Shown: positions 9,321 through 17,935 of the stretch, one piece after another
Layout of the letters: the number at the start of each line of letters is the position of its first letter
Numbering within the stretch: the first letter of the stretch is position 1
Assembly (NCBI GenBank): GCA_016719605.1
Contig: JADJYW010000008.1
Coordinates: forward strand, 124,001 to 188,000
From: Lewinellaceae bacterium
Lineage (GTDB): Bacteria; Bacteroidota; Bacteroidia; Chitinophagales; Saprospiraceae
Direction: 5' to 3'
DNA length: 64,000 bases
Notes under the pieces: model-generated
Seen by the model: only the letters and a program-made list of their open reading frames with translations
What the model was told of the DNA's origin: nothing
Database searches by the model: none
Translations under genes and position numbers: made by a program

Positions 9321-9532
9321 GCAAATTTCAAGTGATGAGGCTGTCTCATAAGTCCGCACCGTATTGCGCCGTTGACAGGCGAATTCATTTCTTGACAGGA
9401 TAAAAAGGATTTACAGGATTTTCGGCGACGGAGTCGCCTCATTTATCCTGTAAATCTTGTAAATCCTGTCTGAAAAAAATCAATTCCCGTCAAAGCCATG
9501 CTTTTGAGACAGCCTCATCACTCGAAATTTGC
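9321..9532. mobile_element. MITE-like element, copy 1 (28-bp terminal inverted repeats)
   Basis: Bases 9321-9348 and 9505-9532 are inverted repeats with one mismatch in 28; their inner part reads GAGGCTGTCTCA. The interior contains a second palindrome built from TTGACAGGAT...ATCCTGT. Element copy 2 (53755-53967, opposite orientation) shares the interior order and is almost the same length (213 against 212 bp). There is no coding capacity, so it would need a transposase supplied elsewhere. It fills nearly all of the 302-nt gap between the photolyase and glutathione peroxidase genes. Confidence 0.7.
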
Positions 9533-9611
9533 CGCCACCGCTAAACGTAGCACCCGACAACCAATCGCGTCCTCCGGTGTTTCCAAGTTCAACAAAAAAA
9601 GATACGCAATC

Positions 9612-10208
9612 ATGTTTTTAAAAATCACACTCACCCTCGTGCTCGCTGCCGGTGCGGCCCTGTTGCCCGCCTGTTTCGATGCCGGCAAAGTTGCTTCCCG
9701 TCCGATGAAAGCTGCCGTTTCCAAAAGTACGCCGACCACCATTTATCAGTTCACGGTCAATTCCCTCGACGGCAAGCCCGTGTCGCTGGAACAGTTTCGC
9801 GGCAAAAAGATCATCGTGCTGAACGTGGCTTCCAAATGCGGCTACACCCCGCAGTACGCCGACTGGGAAAAGTACTACACCGAAAACCAGGAAAAGGTGG
9901 TCGTGCTCGGTTTCCCGTGCAACGACTTCATGGGTCAGGAACCCGGTACGGCGGAGGATATCGCGGAGTTTTGCCAAAAAAACTACGGCGTCACGTTCCC
10001 CATGTTTGAAAAGGTTCAGGTAAAAGGCGATGACAAGGCGCCCCTATACCGCTGGCTGACCGATCCAGCCCAAAACGGCTGGAACAACCAAGAGCCGAGC
10101 TGGAACTTCTGCAAATACCTCATCAATGAAAAAGGCGAGCTCACGCATTTTTTCGCCTCTAAGGTAAAGCCGGACAGCCCCGAGTTTTTGAGCGCCATCG
10201 GCGGATAA
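9612..10208 (+). CDS. Glutathione-peroxidase-family protein, probable lipoprotein
   Basis: The 198 residues carry a signal with a lipobox-like LLPAC near residues 18-22, so the protein is probably a lipid-anchored periplasmic enzyme. The GPx/thioredoxin-like fold follows: KIIVLNVASKCGYTPQY holds the peroxidatic Cys (replacing selenocysteine), LGFPCNDFMGQEPG the conserved Gln and possible resolving Cys, and WNFCKYLI the Trp-Asn of the catalytic tetrad. Bacterial cysteine GPx proteins usually use thioredoxin to reduce hydroperoxides. I chose ATG 9612 over a longer in-frame ATG at 9498, which lies inside the inverted repeat of the preceding element. Confidence 0.9.
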   Translation: MFLKITLTLVLAAGAALLPACFDAGKVASRPMKAAVSKSTPTTIYQFTVNSLDGKPVSLEQFRGKKIIVLNVASKCGYTPQYADWEKYYTENQEKVVVLGFPCNDFMGQEPGTAEDIAEFCQKNYGVTFPMFEKVQVKGDDKAPLYRWLTDPAQNGWNNQEPSWNFCKYLINEKGELTHFFASKVKPDSPEFLSAIGG

Positions 10209-10215
10209 ACGGTTT

Positions 10216-10360
10216 TTGGCAAAAGGCAAGAGGCAAAAGGCAAGTCCCGCCGCTCAACCCTCCAACCAGCAACCTTCTAACCTTCTAACCTTCCAACCAG
10301 CAACCTTCTAACCTTCCAACCAGCAACCTTCCAACCAGCAACCTTCCAACCAGCACACCC
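10216..10360 (+). repeat. Tandem short-period repeat (AACCTTCCAACCAGC units)
   Basis: A GGCAAAAGGCAAGAGGC run leads into about six imperfect copies of AACCTTC(C/T)AACCAGC. It fills the 174 nt between the GPx stop and the next promoter. It is likely prone to slippage; no gene is seen here. Confidence 0.8.
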
Positions 10361-10371
10361 GCTCTTTTCGC

Positions 10372-10379
10372 TACTTTTG
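10372..10379 (+). promoter_or_regulatory. -7 box (TACTTTTG) of the membrane ATPase gene
   Basis: An exact TAnnTTTG match lies 3 nt before an in-frame GTG at 10383. It rules out the TTG at 10377 as the start, since that codon lies inside the box. Confidence 0.5.
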
Positions 10380-10382
10380 CGC

Positions 10383-12032
10383 GTGCAAAATGCTGAGCAA
10401 GTGAATTCATCCAACTCTCCCGTCCGATTTATCCTGTATGCGTTGCCGGCGGTGGGCCTGATCCTGTGGTTGGGCCTGCGCAACCGTCCGGACCCCGTAT
10501 GGGCCGAAGCCGGCGAGCTGGTTGGCCGGCGCTTCCAGTTGTTGGAGGACGTACCGGACTCCTTGCAACAGCTGTACTGCGCGTGGCACCGGTTGCCTTA
10601 TCGGGTGGGCGACTCCACCGCCTTGCGGCTGGTATCCACACCGTCCTTGTCCGTGATCGAGTGGACGACCTTTCGCGATTTGTTTCACGAGGCGATGCGC
10701 CGAAAGAACCTGATTGTTTCCGGGGTCACGGGCGTGGGGGCCACCAAGCAGAGCAAGCACCTTGCTCGCCTGCTCACCGGCCGCCCCGAGAACGTGTTGC
10801 TCATCGAATGTGCCCCGCAGTTTGATCTGGATTTTCACAAAAAATACATCGGGCAGGAAGTGGATGGGCAGTTTGTTCCCGGCGTGCTCCTGCAATTCTG
10901 GGAAAACTGCCGGCAGTACCCGGAGCAGCATTTTGTGGTACTACTGGACAACTTCGACAAAATCAATCCCGAGACGTTTTTCGGCCCGGCTCTCTGGGAG
11001 GCACTCAGCAGTGCGGGCGATCAGGTAGAACTGGGCGGCAAAAAAGTGTCGTTGCCGCTAAACTGCCGTCTCCTCTCGGTGACCCACCACGGCCCGGGGT
11101 CTTTGGTCGAGTTCAACGGCGAGCACTTCAAGCGCCTCGGCAGGCCCTATATTCTGCAACCCAACCCGCGCGAGCTGCTTGAGTACCTGCGTCGGAAGTG
11201 GAGCAAATCCGCCGATACCGTCCGGGCCGCCGCCGTGGCCGATACTGCGCGCATGCAGGCGTTTTTTTTCTATTTTTTGAAAACCAACGACATGCTGCAC
11301 GAGCGCTACGGCAACGGCTACCAACTGGGGCAGGGTAGCGGTGTACGCGAATTTTTTCTGGAGCAGGAATTAGCCGACCTGAAGCGCACCTTTCTGGATC
11401 ACATCAATGCGCTGCGCCGTGCACGCCAGTTTTCGGAAAACGATTTTGAATCTCTTGACTACACTGTGCGCACGGGGGGGCTGGCACAAAATTCCAGTTT
11501 CTTCGACCGCCAACTCCAGTACCTGCACGATACGGGCTACTTCGTGGAAATCACCATGGTGGCAACTACGGCCCTGCTGACGTTCCTGATCGGCTGGTGG
11601 GTGTTTCGGCGCCGCGAACAGCTCATCCGGTTCTATGGTGTACAAGCCCAGGAAGTGTATAACGGCTTCGAAAACCAGCTCATCAGTGCCGACATGGCCG
11701 CCCGCCGCCTGGAAGAGATCAAAAACGAGGTAGACAAATTAGTTATGGGCCGCCGGCTCAACTACACCGAAGGGTTGTACTTCATGGCCTTTGTGGAGGA
11801 CAAGGTCAAACGCATCGAGTTTGCCCGAAATGTGAGCCAGAACTTCCTCGAATTGTTCAATACCTTCATGGAGGACGATGTGCTCAACGAAAATGAGTAC
11901 ACCAAACTGGCGCAGTTCCTGCAGTCTATCCGCCACAAAATCCCGGTGGAGATATACGATCAGTTTCGGGATAAAGTGGAGGAGGCTTATGCGCAGGGAG
12001 GCGGGACTAATCGGGAATTGGCCGGCTCCTGA
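10383..12032 (+). CDS. Membrane-anchored AAA-like ATPase of unknown function
   Basis: About 549 residues. The N-terminal membrane segment (FILYALPAVGLILWLGL) is followed by an AAA-like domain: IVSGVTGVGATKQSK stands where Walker A belongs (about residue 110) but lacks the normal GK[ST], and FVVLLDNFDKINPETFF (about residue 184) is a good Walker B. Conserved-looking LNCRLLSVTHHGPG could be sensor 1. A second membrane segment (VATTALLTFLIGWWVF, about residues 390-408) is followed by a charged, helical, probably cytoplasmic tail. The start is taken as GTG 10383 on promoter grounds; GTG 10401 is also possible. It lies 71 nt upstream of the HTCC regulator on the same strand. I do not recognise the family; the ATPase call rests on motif order. 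Confidence 0.55.
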   Translation: MQNAEQVNSSNSPVRFILYALPAVGLILWLGLRNRPDPVWAEAGELVGRRFQLLEDVPDSLQQLYCAWHRLPYRVGDSTALRLVSTPSLSVIEWTTFRDLFHEAMRRKNLIVSGVTGVGATKQSKHLARLLTGRPENVLLIECAPQFDLDFHKKYIGQEVDGQFVPGVLLQFWENCRQYPEQHFVVLLDNFDKINPETFFGPALWEALSSAGDQVELGGKKVSLPLNCRLLSVTHHGPGSLVEFNGEHFKRLGRPYILQPNPRELLEYLRRKWSKSADTVRAAAVADTARMQAFFFYFLKTNDMLHERYGNGYQLGQGSGVREFFLEQELADLKRTFLDHINALRRARQFSENDFESLDYTVRTGGLAQNSSFFDRQLQYLHDTGYFVEITMVATTALLTFLIGWWVFRRREQLIRFYGVQAQEVYNGFENQLISADMAARRLEEIKNEVDKLVMGRRLNYTEGLYFMAFVEDKVKRIEFARNVSQNFLELFNTFMEDDVLNENEYTKLAQFLQSIRHKIPVEIYDQFRDKVEEAYAQGGGTNRELAGS

Positions 12033-12103
12033 TCGGCATGGCCGCATTGGCAGCCCGATTTTTTTGACAGGTTTTTGCGTCCTTTGCTACCGAAAAGGAA
12101 ATC

Positions 12104-15100
12104 ATGCAACGTATCCTGACCAGTCTTTTCCTCCTGTGCCTTGCTTGCCCCCTGTCGGCGCAGGTTACGCATATTGACCGCCTGACGGCGGCACACGGGC
12201 TGCCTTCGGATTTGGTCAACTGCGTCTTGCAGGATCGCGAGGGCTTTCTCTGGATCGGTACGGCCGACGGCCTTTGTCGCTACGACGGCTACACGTTTCG
12301 GGTGTACCGGTATGACCCCGATGACCCGTACAGTATAGCTGCGAATGCCGTGGAAACCCTGTTTGAAGACCGCAACGGCACCTTGTGGGCAGGCCTTGCC
12401 GGCGGGCTTTCGCGTTTTGACAAACAGACGGAACGTTTCACTTCCTACATCTACCGGCCCGACGATTCCACGTCCATCAACGCGGGGTCTGTGAACGGAA
12501 TTTACGAAGACCCCAAGGGGCGGTTCTGGATCACTGCCTGGAACGGCGGCCTGCAGGAAATGGACCGCGCACGCGGCACCTTTCGGTGCTATTTCCCGGA
12601 GCCGGAGGCCGATTATCGGAAGGGCATTATGCTCACCTCGCCTATGTTTCCCGATGCGTCGTGTACGGACTGTTTTTTTGTCGCGCTGGCAGTATCGGGG
12701 AAATGGCGCCTTTTCTCTTTCAACGGTGCCGACAAAACATTTATGCCTTGCCCTTCGGACAGCCTCCCCCCCGTGAGTTACTTGTGGGATATTTTTGACG
12801 ACGATAGCGGGATGGTCTGGTTTGTGACAAGCGGTGGTTTACGTTTGTTTGATCCCAAAACAAGGACGTTTTCCGGGTTGGAATCTATGCCCGAAGATTT
12901 CCAAAAGATGTGGAAAAAACAGTTGTTTTCGGGGTATGTGGATGTGCTTGGTCAGATGTGGCTGGGCACACTCAACGACGGGATGTATGTTTTTGACAAA
13001 CAGAAGCGCTTGGTTGCACATTACCTGAATGAGCCGGACAATCCGGTGTCTTTGAGCGGAAATACCGTCCGGGCGATCCATCAAGACCGATCCGGTATCG
13101 TGTGGGTGGGCACCACGACACAAGGGCTAAACCGCATCACCAGGAGCGCACGGCTGTTTCGCAACTTCCGTCCCGTCCCGGAATCGGCTCCCGCATATGC
13201 CGTCAATTCGATAACGGCGCTTTTTGAAAGTCGTTCCGACGCTATTTGGGTCGGGACGGAAAATACCGGCTTGCTGCGCTGGGATACCAAAACCGGGGCG
13301 TTCCGGCGTGCCGGGCAGGTTTTTCCGGAGTTGGATGCTCTGACGCGGCGCTACATTTTTTCGTTGTGCGAATCGCGCGATAACCAACTGTGGATCGGTA
13401 TGAACGGGCATGGACTTGTCCGTTTCGATCCGACTCGTCGCACCGTGCAGGTGTATGTAAACAACCCGGCGGATTCGACCAGCCTGTCGGCCGATTATGT
13501 GAATGCCCTGCTCGAAGACCGGGCGGGACGTTTGTGGGCAGGGACATACCGAGGTCTCGACCGCTATGATCCCGAAACCGGACGGTTTGTACACTACTAC
13601 CTGGCTGATCCCGGGAACCCGGCCAACCACTTTTTAAACCAGGTGACTTGCCTGTACGAAGACAAGTTGGGCGCTATCTGGGTGGGCACAGCGTATGGTT
13701 TGTCCTTGCTGAACCCGGCGACGGGCGGGTTCCGGCATTTTTTGCGGATCAAAAAGGGCGATAACGATTTCCAGCATTTGGGTATCAGCGCTATATCCCG
13801 GGATGAATCGGGTACGATCTGGGCTGGTACCGAAAATGGTTTGTACCGGCTTGATTTTCCGGATCCGGCCAATCCGAGCCGGGGTACCCCGACGATTCGG
13901 CGCTTCACGGAAGCCGACGGGTTGCCCAATCAACGCATTTTCAGTATTGCAACGGATGGTGGCGGGCGCCTTTGGCTCAACACGCTTCGGGGAATATCCG
14001 TCCTCCGGAACCCGCATTGCGATGACCGTACGCCGCCGGAGTTTAAAAACTATTCGTCCGACGATGGTTTGCTCAGCCCTTCGTATGCTCGGAGTACCTG
14101 TATGAAAAGCCGTTCGGGGCATCTCTATTTTGGTGGCAGAGACGGCTTCGACGTGTTTCATCCCGACAGTATTCCGGACGATCAGTTCAAGCCGCCGCTG
14201 GTTTTTACGGCCCTCGAAAAATTTGATACCGACCGGCCCGATGCGGGGGCTATTCCCGAGAAAGGTATGTCTGCGCGCAGCGAAGTGGTGTTGTCGTACA
14301 AAAACAACATTTTCACCATTGAATTTGGCGCGCTGGATTTCCGCGCGCCGGACAAAATCCGCTACGCCTACCGCTTGTTGGGGTTCAGCGATACCTGGGT
14401 ACAGCTCGGCGCCCAGCGCCGCGTGACATTCACCAACCTCGACCCCGGGAAATACACCTTTCAGGTGCGCGGCACCAACAGCGACGGCGTGTGGAACGAC
14501 ACGCCGGCTTCCCTGAAAATCGTGATCACGCCGCCCTGGTGGAAAACCGTGTGGGCATACCTCGCCTACGCCCTGCTTTTTGCGGCAGCAGTAGCGGGTT
14601 TTGTGCGGGCACGGGTGCGCTATTTGGAAAACCGAACCCGCGAACTGGAACGCGCGGTGACGCGCAGTACCGCCCAAATTCTGGAACAAAAAGAAACCCT
14701 GGAAAAACAAGCCGGTGAACTGCGGGAACTTGACCGGCTCAAGTCGCGCTTTTACGCCAATATCACCCACGAGCTGCGCACGCCGCTCACCCTCATGCTC
14801 GGCCCGCTTAATTCCGTCCTGAAAAACTGGAAAGCAGACCCCGCGCATCAGAATCTGCTCCAAATCGCCCAGAACAACGGCCGGAAACTGCTCCATCTGA
14901 TTAGCGAAATTCTTGACCTCGGCAAACTGGACGCCAACCGGATGACCGTGGAAAAATCGCCTGTGGTATTGCAGCCCTTGCTGGCCCGCTTGGTCGGCCA
15001 GTTCGATTCCCATGCCCGGTATCTTGGTGTAAATTTGACCTGTCGCTGCGATTTATCGGCCGACCGGATGGTACTGCTTGACGCCAAAAAATTTGAGACG

Positions 15101-16396
15101 GTGGTGAACAACCTGCTCTCGAACGCCCTCAAATTCACGCAACCCGGCGGCTCCGTGCGGGTAGAATTGATCGAAAAAACCGACACGATCCTGCTGACGG
15201 TACGCGACACCGGCCGCGGTATCCACCCCGAGGATTTACCGCACGTTTTCGACCGGTATTTTCAAACCAGGCGCCCCGACGTACCCGTCGAGGGCGGCAC
15301 GGGTATCGGCCTGGCGCTGAGCGCCGAACTGGTGCGCTTGTGTGGCGGGCGGATATGGGTGGACAGCACGGTAGGGGAGGGAAGTGTGTTTTTGGTGGCC
15401 TGGCCCCCCCCCGCCCCCCCTCCCCAGGGGGAGGGGGGCCTGCTCTCGGGTACAGTTGGAGATTTCGAAGTAGATAGGCAAGACATTTCACTTCAATCAA
15501 ACCAATTGGCAACGCGCGATGTATCCCCCCTCCCCATTGGGGGAGGGGCTGGGGGTGGGGTTGAACCCACTATCCGAATCCTTGTTGCCGAAGACAACCC
15601 GGATTTGCAACAATACCTTTTGCATTTGCTTGCGCCGGAGTACGATGTTACCTTGGTCGGGAACGGGGAGGAGGCGCTGGCGGTGCTCAACCCCACCCCC
15701 GGCCCCCCGGGGGGGCGGGTGGGGCAACTTCTCAACAACCAATTAGCAACGCGCGATGTATCCCCCCTCCCCATTGGGGGAGGGGCCGGGGTTGACCTCA
15801 TTATTTCCGACATCATGATGCCCCGCATGGACGGTTTCCAGTTGCTCGAATACCTGAAAAACGACGACCGCTACCGCCACATTCCGATGGTGATGCTCAC
15901 CGCGCGGGCCGATATGCAGGACAAACTACGCGCCCTGCGCACCGGCGTGGATGATTACCTGACTAAACCGTTTGACGAAGAAGAACTGCTTACGCGTGTG
16001 CGCAACCTGGTTCAGCGCCGAAAAAATCGAATGGAGGTTGTTTCAGAAACGGAAGTAATTTCACCCCGCATTGCCCGTGCAGATGCCGAGTGGCTGGCCG
16101 AACTGGAAACCTGGACCCGCACCAACCTGCACGACGAATTTTTGACGGTGAGTGCCATGGCCCACCAGGCTGCTCTGAGCGAACGCCAGTTGCTGCGCCG
16201 CATGCGCGAACTGACGGGCCTTTCCCCCCAGCAGTACATCGGCGAAATGCGGCTGCAAAAGGCCCGGGAATCGCTGGAGCAAGGCACCTTCCGAACAGTA
16301 GCCGAAGCGGCCTACGCGGCCGGCTTCGGTAATGCCAAAGCATTCTCCCGGGCGTATCGCGAGCGGTTCGGGCGGCTGCCGTCATCGTATTTTTAG
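12104..16396 (+). CDS. Hybrid two-component system regulator (HTCC: sensor, kinase, receiver, AraC-type output)
   Basis: This 1430-residue one-piece regulator has a signal peptide (residues 1-20), a run of reg_prop propeller repeats (SDLVNCVLQDREGFLWIGT and similar, to about residue 690), a Y_Y_Y domain (GKYTFQVRGTNSDGVW), one membrane segment (about 810-830), a HisKA motif FYANITHELRTPLT with phospho-acceptor His 889, HATPase motifs (NNLLSNALKF, DTGRGI, GTGIGLAL), a receiver with phospho-acceptor Asp 1236 (SDIMMPRMDG), and a C-terminal AraC HTH. HTCC proteins usually sense glycans in the periplasm and switch on nearby uptake or secretion genes. Two in-frame palindromic-repeat insertions interrupt it, one between kinase and receiver and one inside the receiver. 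The ligand is unknown; the secreted genes downstream are candidate targets. Confidence 0.95.
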   Translation: MQRILTSLFLLCLACPLSAQVTHIDRLTAAHGLPSDLVNCVLQDREGFLWIGTADGLCRYDGYTFRVYRYDPDDPYSIAANAVETLFEDRNGTLWAGLAGGLSRFDKQTERFTSYIYRPDDSTSINAGSVNGIYEDPKGRFWITAWNGGLQEMDRARGTFRCYFPEPEADYRKGIMLTSPMFPDASCTDCFFVALAVSGKWRLFSFNGADKTFMPCPSDSLPPVSYLWDIFDDDSGMVWFVTSGGLRLFDPKTRTFSGLESMPEDFQKMWKKQLFSGYVDVLGQMWLGTLNDGMYVFDKQKRLVAHYLNEPDNPVSLSGNTVRAIHQDRSGIVWVGTTTQGLNRITRSARLFRNFRPVPESAPAYAVNSITALFESRSDAIWVGTENTGLLRWDTKTGAFRRAGQVFPELDALTRRYIFSLCESRDNQLWIGMNGHGLVRFDPTRRTVQVYVNNPADSTSLSADYVNALLEDRAGRLWAGTYRGLDRYDPETGRFVHYYLADPGNPANHFLNQVTCLYEDKLGAIWVGTAYGLSLLNPATGGFRHFLRIKKGDNDFQHLGISAISRDESGTIWAGTENGLYRLDFPDPANPSRGTPTIRRFTEADGLPNQRIFSIATDGGGRLWLNTLRGISVLRNPHCDDRTPPEFKNYSSDDGLLSPSYARSTCMKSRSGHLYFGGRDGFDVFHPDSIPDDQFKPPLVFTALEKFDTDRPDAGAIPEKGMSARSEVVLSYKNNIFTIEFGALDFRAPDKIRYAYRLLGFSDTWVQLGAQRRVTFTNLDPGKYTFQVRGTNSDGVWNDTPASLKIVITPPWWKTVWAYLAYALLFAAAVAGFVRARVRYLENRTRELERAVTRSTAQILEQKETLEKQAGELRELDRLKSRFYANITHELRTPLTLMLGPLNSVLKNWKADPAHQNLLQIAQNNGRKLLHLISEILDLGKLDANRMTVEKSPVVLQPLLARLVGQFDSHARYLGVNLTCRCDLSADRMVLLDAKKFETVVNNLLSNALKFTQPGGSVRVELIEKTDTILLTVRDTGRGIHPEDLPHVFDRYFQTRRPDVPVEGGTGIGLALSAELVRLCGGRIWVDSTVGEGSVFLVAWPPPAPPPQGEGGLLSGTVGDFEVDRQDISLQSNQLATRDVSPLPIGGGAGGGVEPTIRILVAEDNPDLQQYLLHLLAPEYDVTLVGNGEEALAVLNPTPGPPGGRVGQLLNNQLATRDVSPLPIGGGAGVDLIISDIMMPRMDGFQLLEYLKNDDRYRHIPMVMLTARADMQDKLRALRTGVDDYLTKPFDEEELLTRVRNLVQRRKNRMEVVSETEVISPRIARADAEWLAELETWTRTNLHDEFLTVSAMAHQAALSERQLLRRMRELTGLSPQQYIGEMRLQKARESLEQGTFRTVAEAAYAAGFGNAKAFSRAYRERFGRLPSSYF
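15385..15570 (+). repeat. In-frame palindromic repeat insertion 1 in the HTCC linker
   Basis: A G/C palindrome (CCCCTCCCCAGGGGGAGGGG type) is followed by a 49-nt core (15501-15549) shared almost exactly with insertion 2. It is translated as QLATRDVSPLPIGGGAG, between the HATPase domain and the receiver. Confidence 0.8.
15690..15790 (+). repeat. In-frame palindromic repeat insertion 2 inside the HTCC receiver domain
   Basis: The second copy of the 49-nt core (15738-15786, 48 of 49 identical) is preceded by another C/G palindrome. It splits the receiver between EEALAVL and VDLIISDIMMP, adding about 30 residues in the alpha2-beta3 region in the same frame as copy 1. Confidence 0.8.
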
Positions 16397-16441
16397 GCTG
16401 TTGGCTATTGGTAAAAATTCCGCTCCGGAGAGCCAACAGCC
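16396..16441 (+). terminator. Inverted repeat after the HTCC stop, possible terminator
   Basis: GGCTGTTGGCT (16396-16406) pairs with AGCCAACAGCC (16431-16441), starting at the last base of the stop codon. There is no T-run, and a third AACAGCC follows, so it may be another short-period repeat rather than a true terminator. Confidence 0.4.
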
Positions 16442-16582
16442 AACAGCCACCCAACGTCCGATCCCGCATCCCTTTTGTCCGATTCAGTTCCTGCTCATAA
16501 TCCCACCTTTGTGCTGTAGGGGCAACGTCCCCGCTCAGCCCTGCAACCACCTTGTCTTTCAAACAAACTCACTTTTCGAATT

Positions 16583-17890
16583 ATGAAAAAGATTCTCTAC
16601 CTGCTGCCCTGTCTCCTCTGTTTCTTCCTGCTCCACCAGCAAACGGCCACGGCCCAGGGCGCCCTCCTCGGCATTCAGGGTATCCTGAAAAAAGCCAACG
16701 GTAATGCTGTAGACGACGCCGCCTACTCCCTGAAGTTCCGCCTGTACGAGCAGGCTGAAGGAGGCACGCATATTTGGGAAGAAACGCAGATCGATGTGGA
16801 TGTGATCGGCGGCATCTATACCGCTACACTCGGCTCCATTACGCCGCTTAACGTGCCCTTCGACACCACCTACTACCTCGGTGTGAGTGTCGGGTCCGGC
16901 ACCGAAATGCTACCGCGAATCCGACTGACCACCGCGCCGTATGCGCTTTCGCTGATCGGAAACACCAACCAGTTCCCCAGCAGCGGAACTGTAAAAGAAG
17001 ACAATACAATAATCGCCGGAAAACTGGCAGTGGGACAGAGTGCCCTGCCCACCACACAGTCCGTCCAAGTCAACGGTGGCGTATTGGCCCGTGGTGGCGT
17101 ACCCGGAATCAATGGTGTAAACAACAATGGTTATGCTTTTAGCGGCAATAGCGGCGACGATGACAGTGGTTTGTTTTCACCCCAGAATGGCTATGTGGCT
17201 TTGTACACCAATGGAGTGGAACGTGTCCTCCTCTACCCTACCGGAATGACGCTTAACGGGAACCTGACGATGTCCAGCGGAAATGTCTTTATCGGCGGAG
17301 GTGGAAAAATCATCTACGGCAACAGCGCTACTACCAACGCCGACTGGCGCCTTGTGGATACCGATGTTTTTGCCGACAACGAGAAGCAAGGCTGGGAATC
17401 CACAACCGGCCTGCTTAATGCTACAGCCGGCACGACTACGCTGGAAGACTTTACCGACTACTTTCACGGCTGGGCGCTACGCCCCGACAACGAAAGCGAT
17501 TGGTTGAAAAAACAATTCACCATTGATCCGAATGTGGTGGGCGCTTACACCCAGGTCAAGATCAAGTTCAAGTACTTCTTCCTTGACTCCTGGGACGCCG
17601 CGGGCAGCGAAGACACGGACCTGGGCATAGGCGCTTTTTCCACCGACAAAAACGGAACGACCATGGCCTTCACCTGGTCTCAGATGGGATCGGTTTATGA
17701 CAACGGAATAGAAGCACTTGATTTTTACGACGGTTCCAGCAACTACTCGGATGCCACCACCATCGGGGAAATGACCATGACGCGGCGGAATGGCACCGAT
17801 ATTTCCTACTGGGTCTTTTTCGGGGCAAGAATGGCCGGGACAGATGACGAATCGTATGCCATCGGCGACATCGAAGTGTGGGTAAAGTAA
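16583..17890 (+). CDS. Secreted protein, tail-fibre-like N-terminal domain, unknown function
   Basis: The 435 residues have a signal peptide (MKKILYLLPCLLCFFLLHQQ, cleaved after ATAQ). The first 150 residues (GILKKANGNAVDDAAYSLKFRLYE, then IYTATLGSITPLNVPF, LPRIRLTTAPYALS) are a module that recurs at the start of many Bacteroidota secreted proteins with phage-tail-like segments. A middle part with NGYAFSGNSGDDDSGLFS and LYTNGVERVLLYPTGMTLNGN is a fibre-like, glycine/asparagine-rich section. The final 150 residues form a predicted beta domain. No T9SS sorting domain is visible. It lies 45 nt upstream of a giant T9SS protein and is probably co-transcribed; a surface partner role is inferred. 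Confidence 0.65.
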   Translation: MKKILYLLPCLLCFFLLHQQTATAQGALLGIQGILKKANGNAVDDAAYSLKFRLYEQAEGGTHIWEETQIDVDVIGGIYTATLGSITPLNVPFDTTYYLGVSVGSGTEMLPRIRLTTAPYALSLIGNTNQFPSSGTVKEDNTIIAGKLAVGQSALPTTQSVQVNGGVLARGGVPGINGVNNNGYAFSGNSGDDDSGLFSPQNGYVALYTNGVERVLLYPTGMTLNGNLTMSSGNVFIGGGGKIIYGNSATTNADWRLVDTDVFADNEKQGWESTTGLLNATAGTTTLEDFTDYFHGWALRPDNESDWLKKQFTIDPNVVGAYTQVKIKFKYFFLDSWDAAGSEDTDLGIGAFSTDKNGTTMAFTWSQMGSVYDNGIEALDFYDGSSNYSDATTIGEMTMTRRNGTDISYWVFFGARMAGTDDESYAIGDIEVWVK

Positions 17891-17935
17891 ACGCCCACAA
17901 CCGTTTTTGTTCACCGTCAACCAGACCTATCAGGT

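Noticed and set aside
9498..9611. Longer N-terminus for the glutathione peroxidase gene
   Set aside because: The extension is translated MITE end sequence; the signal peptide starts at 9612.
15403..15440. Poly-C/poly-G stretch in the HTCC gene considered a sequencing artefact like the one at 47.8 kb
   Set aside because: It is in frame, belongs to a repeated palindromic unit also seen at 15690, and is followed by a near-exact repeated core; a real repeat is more likely.
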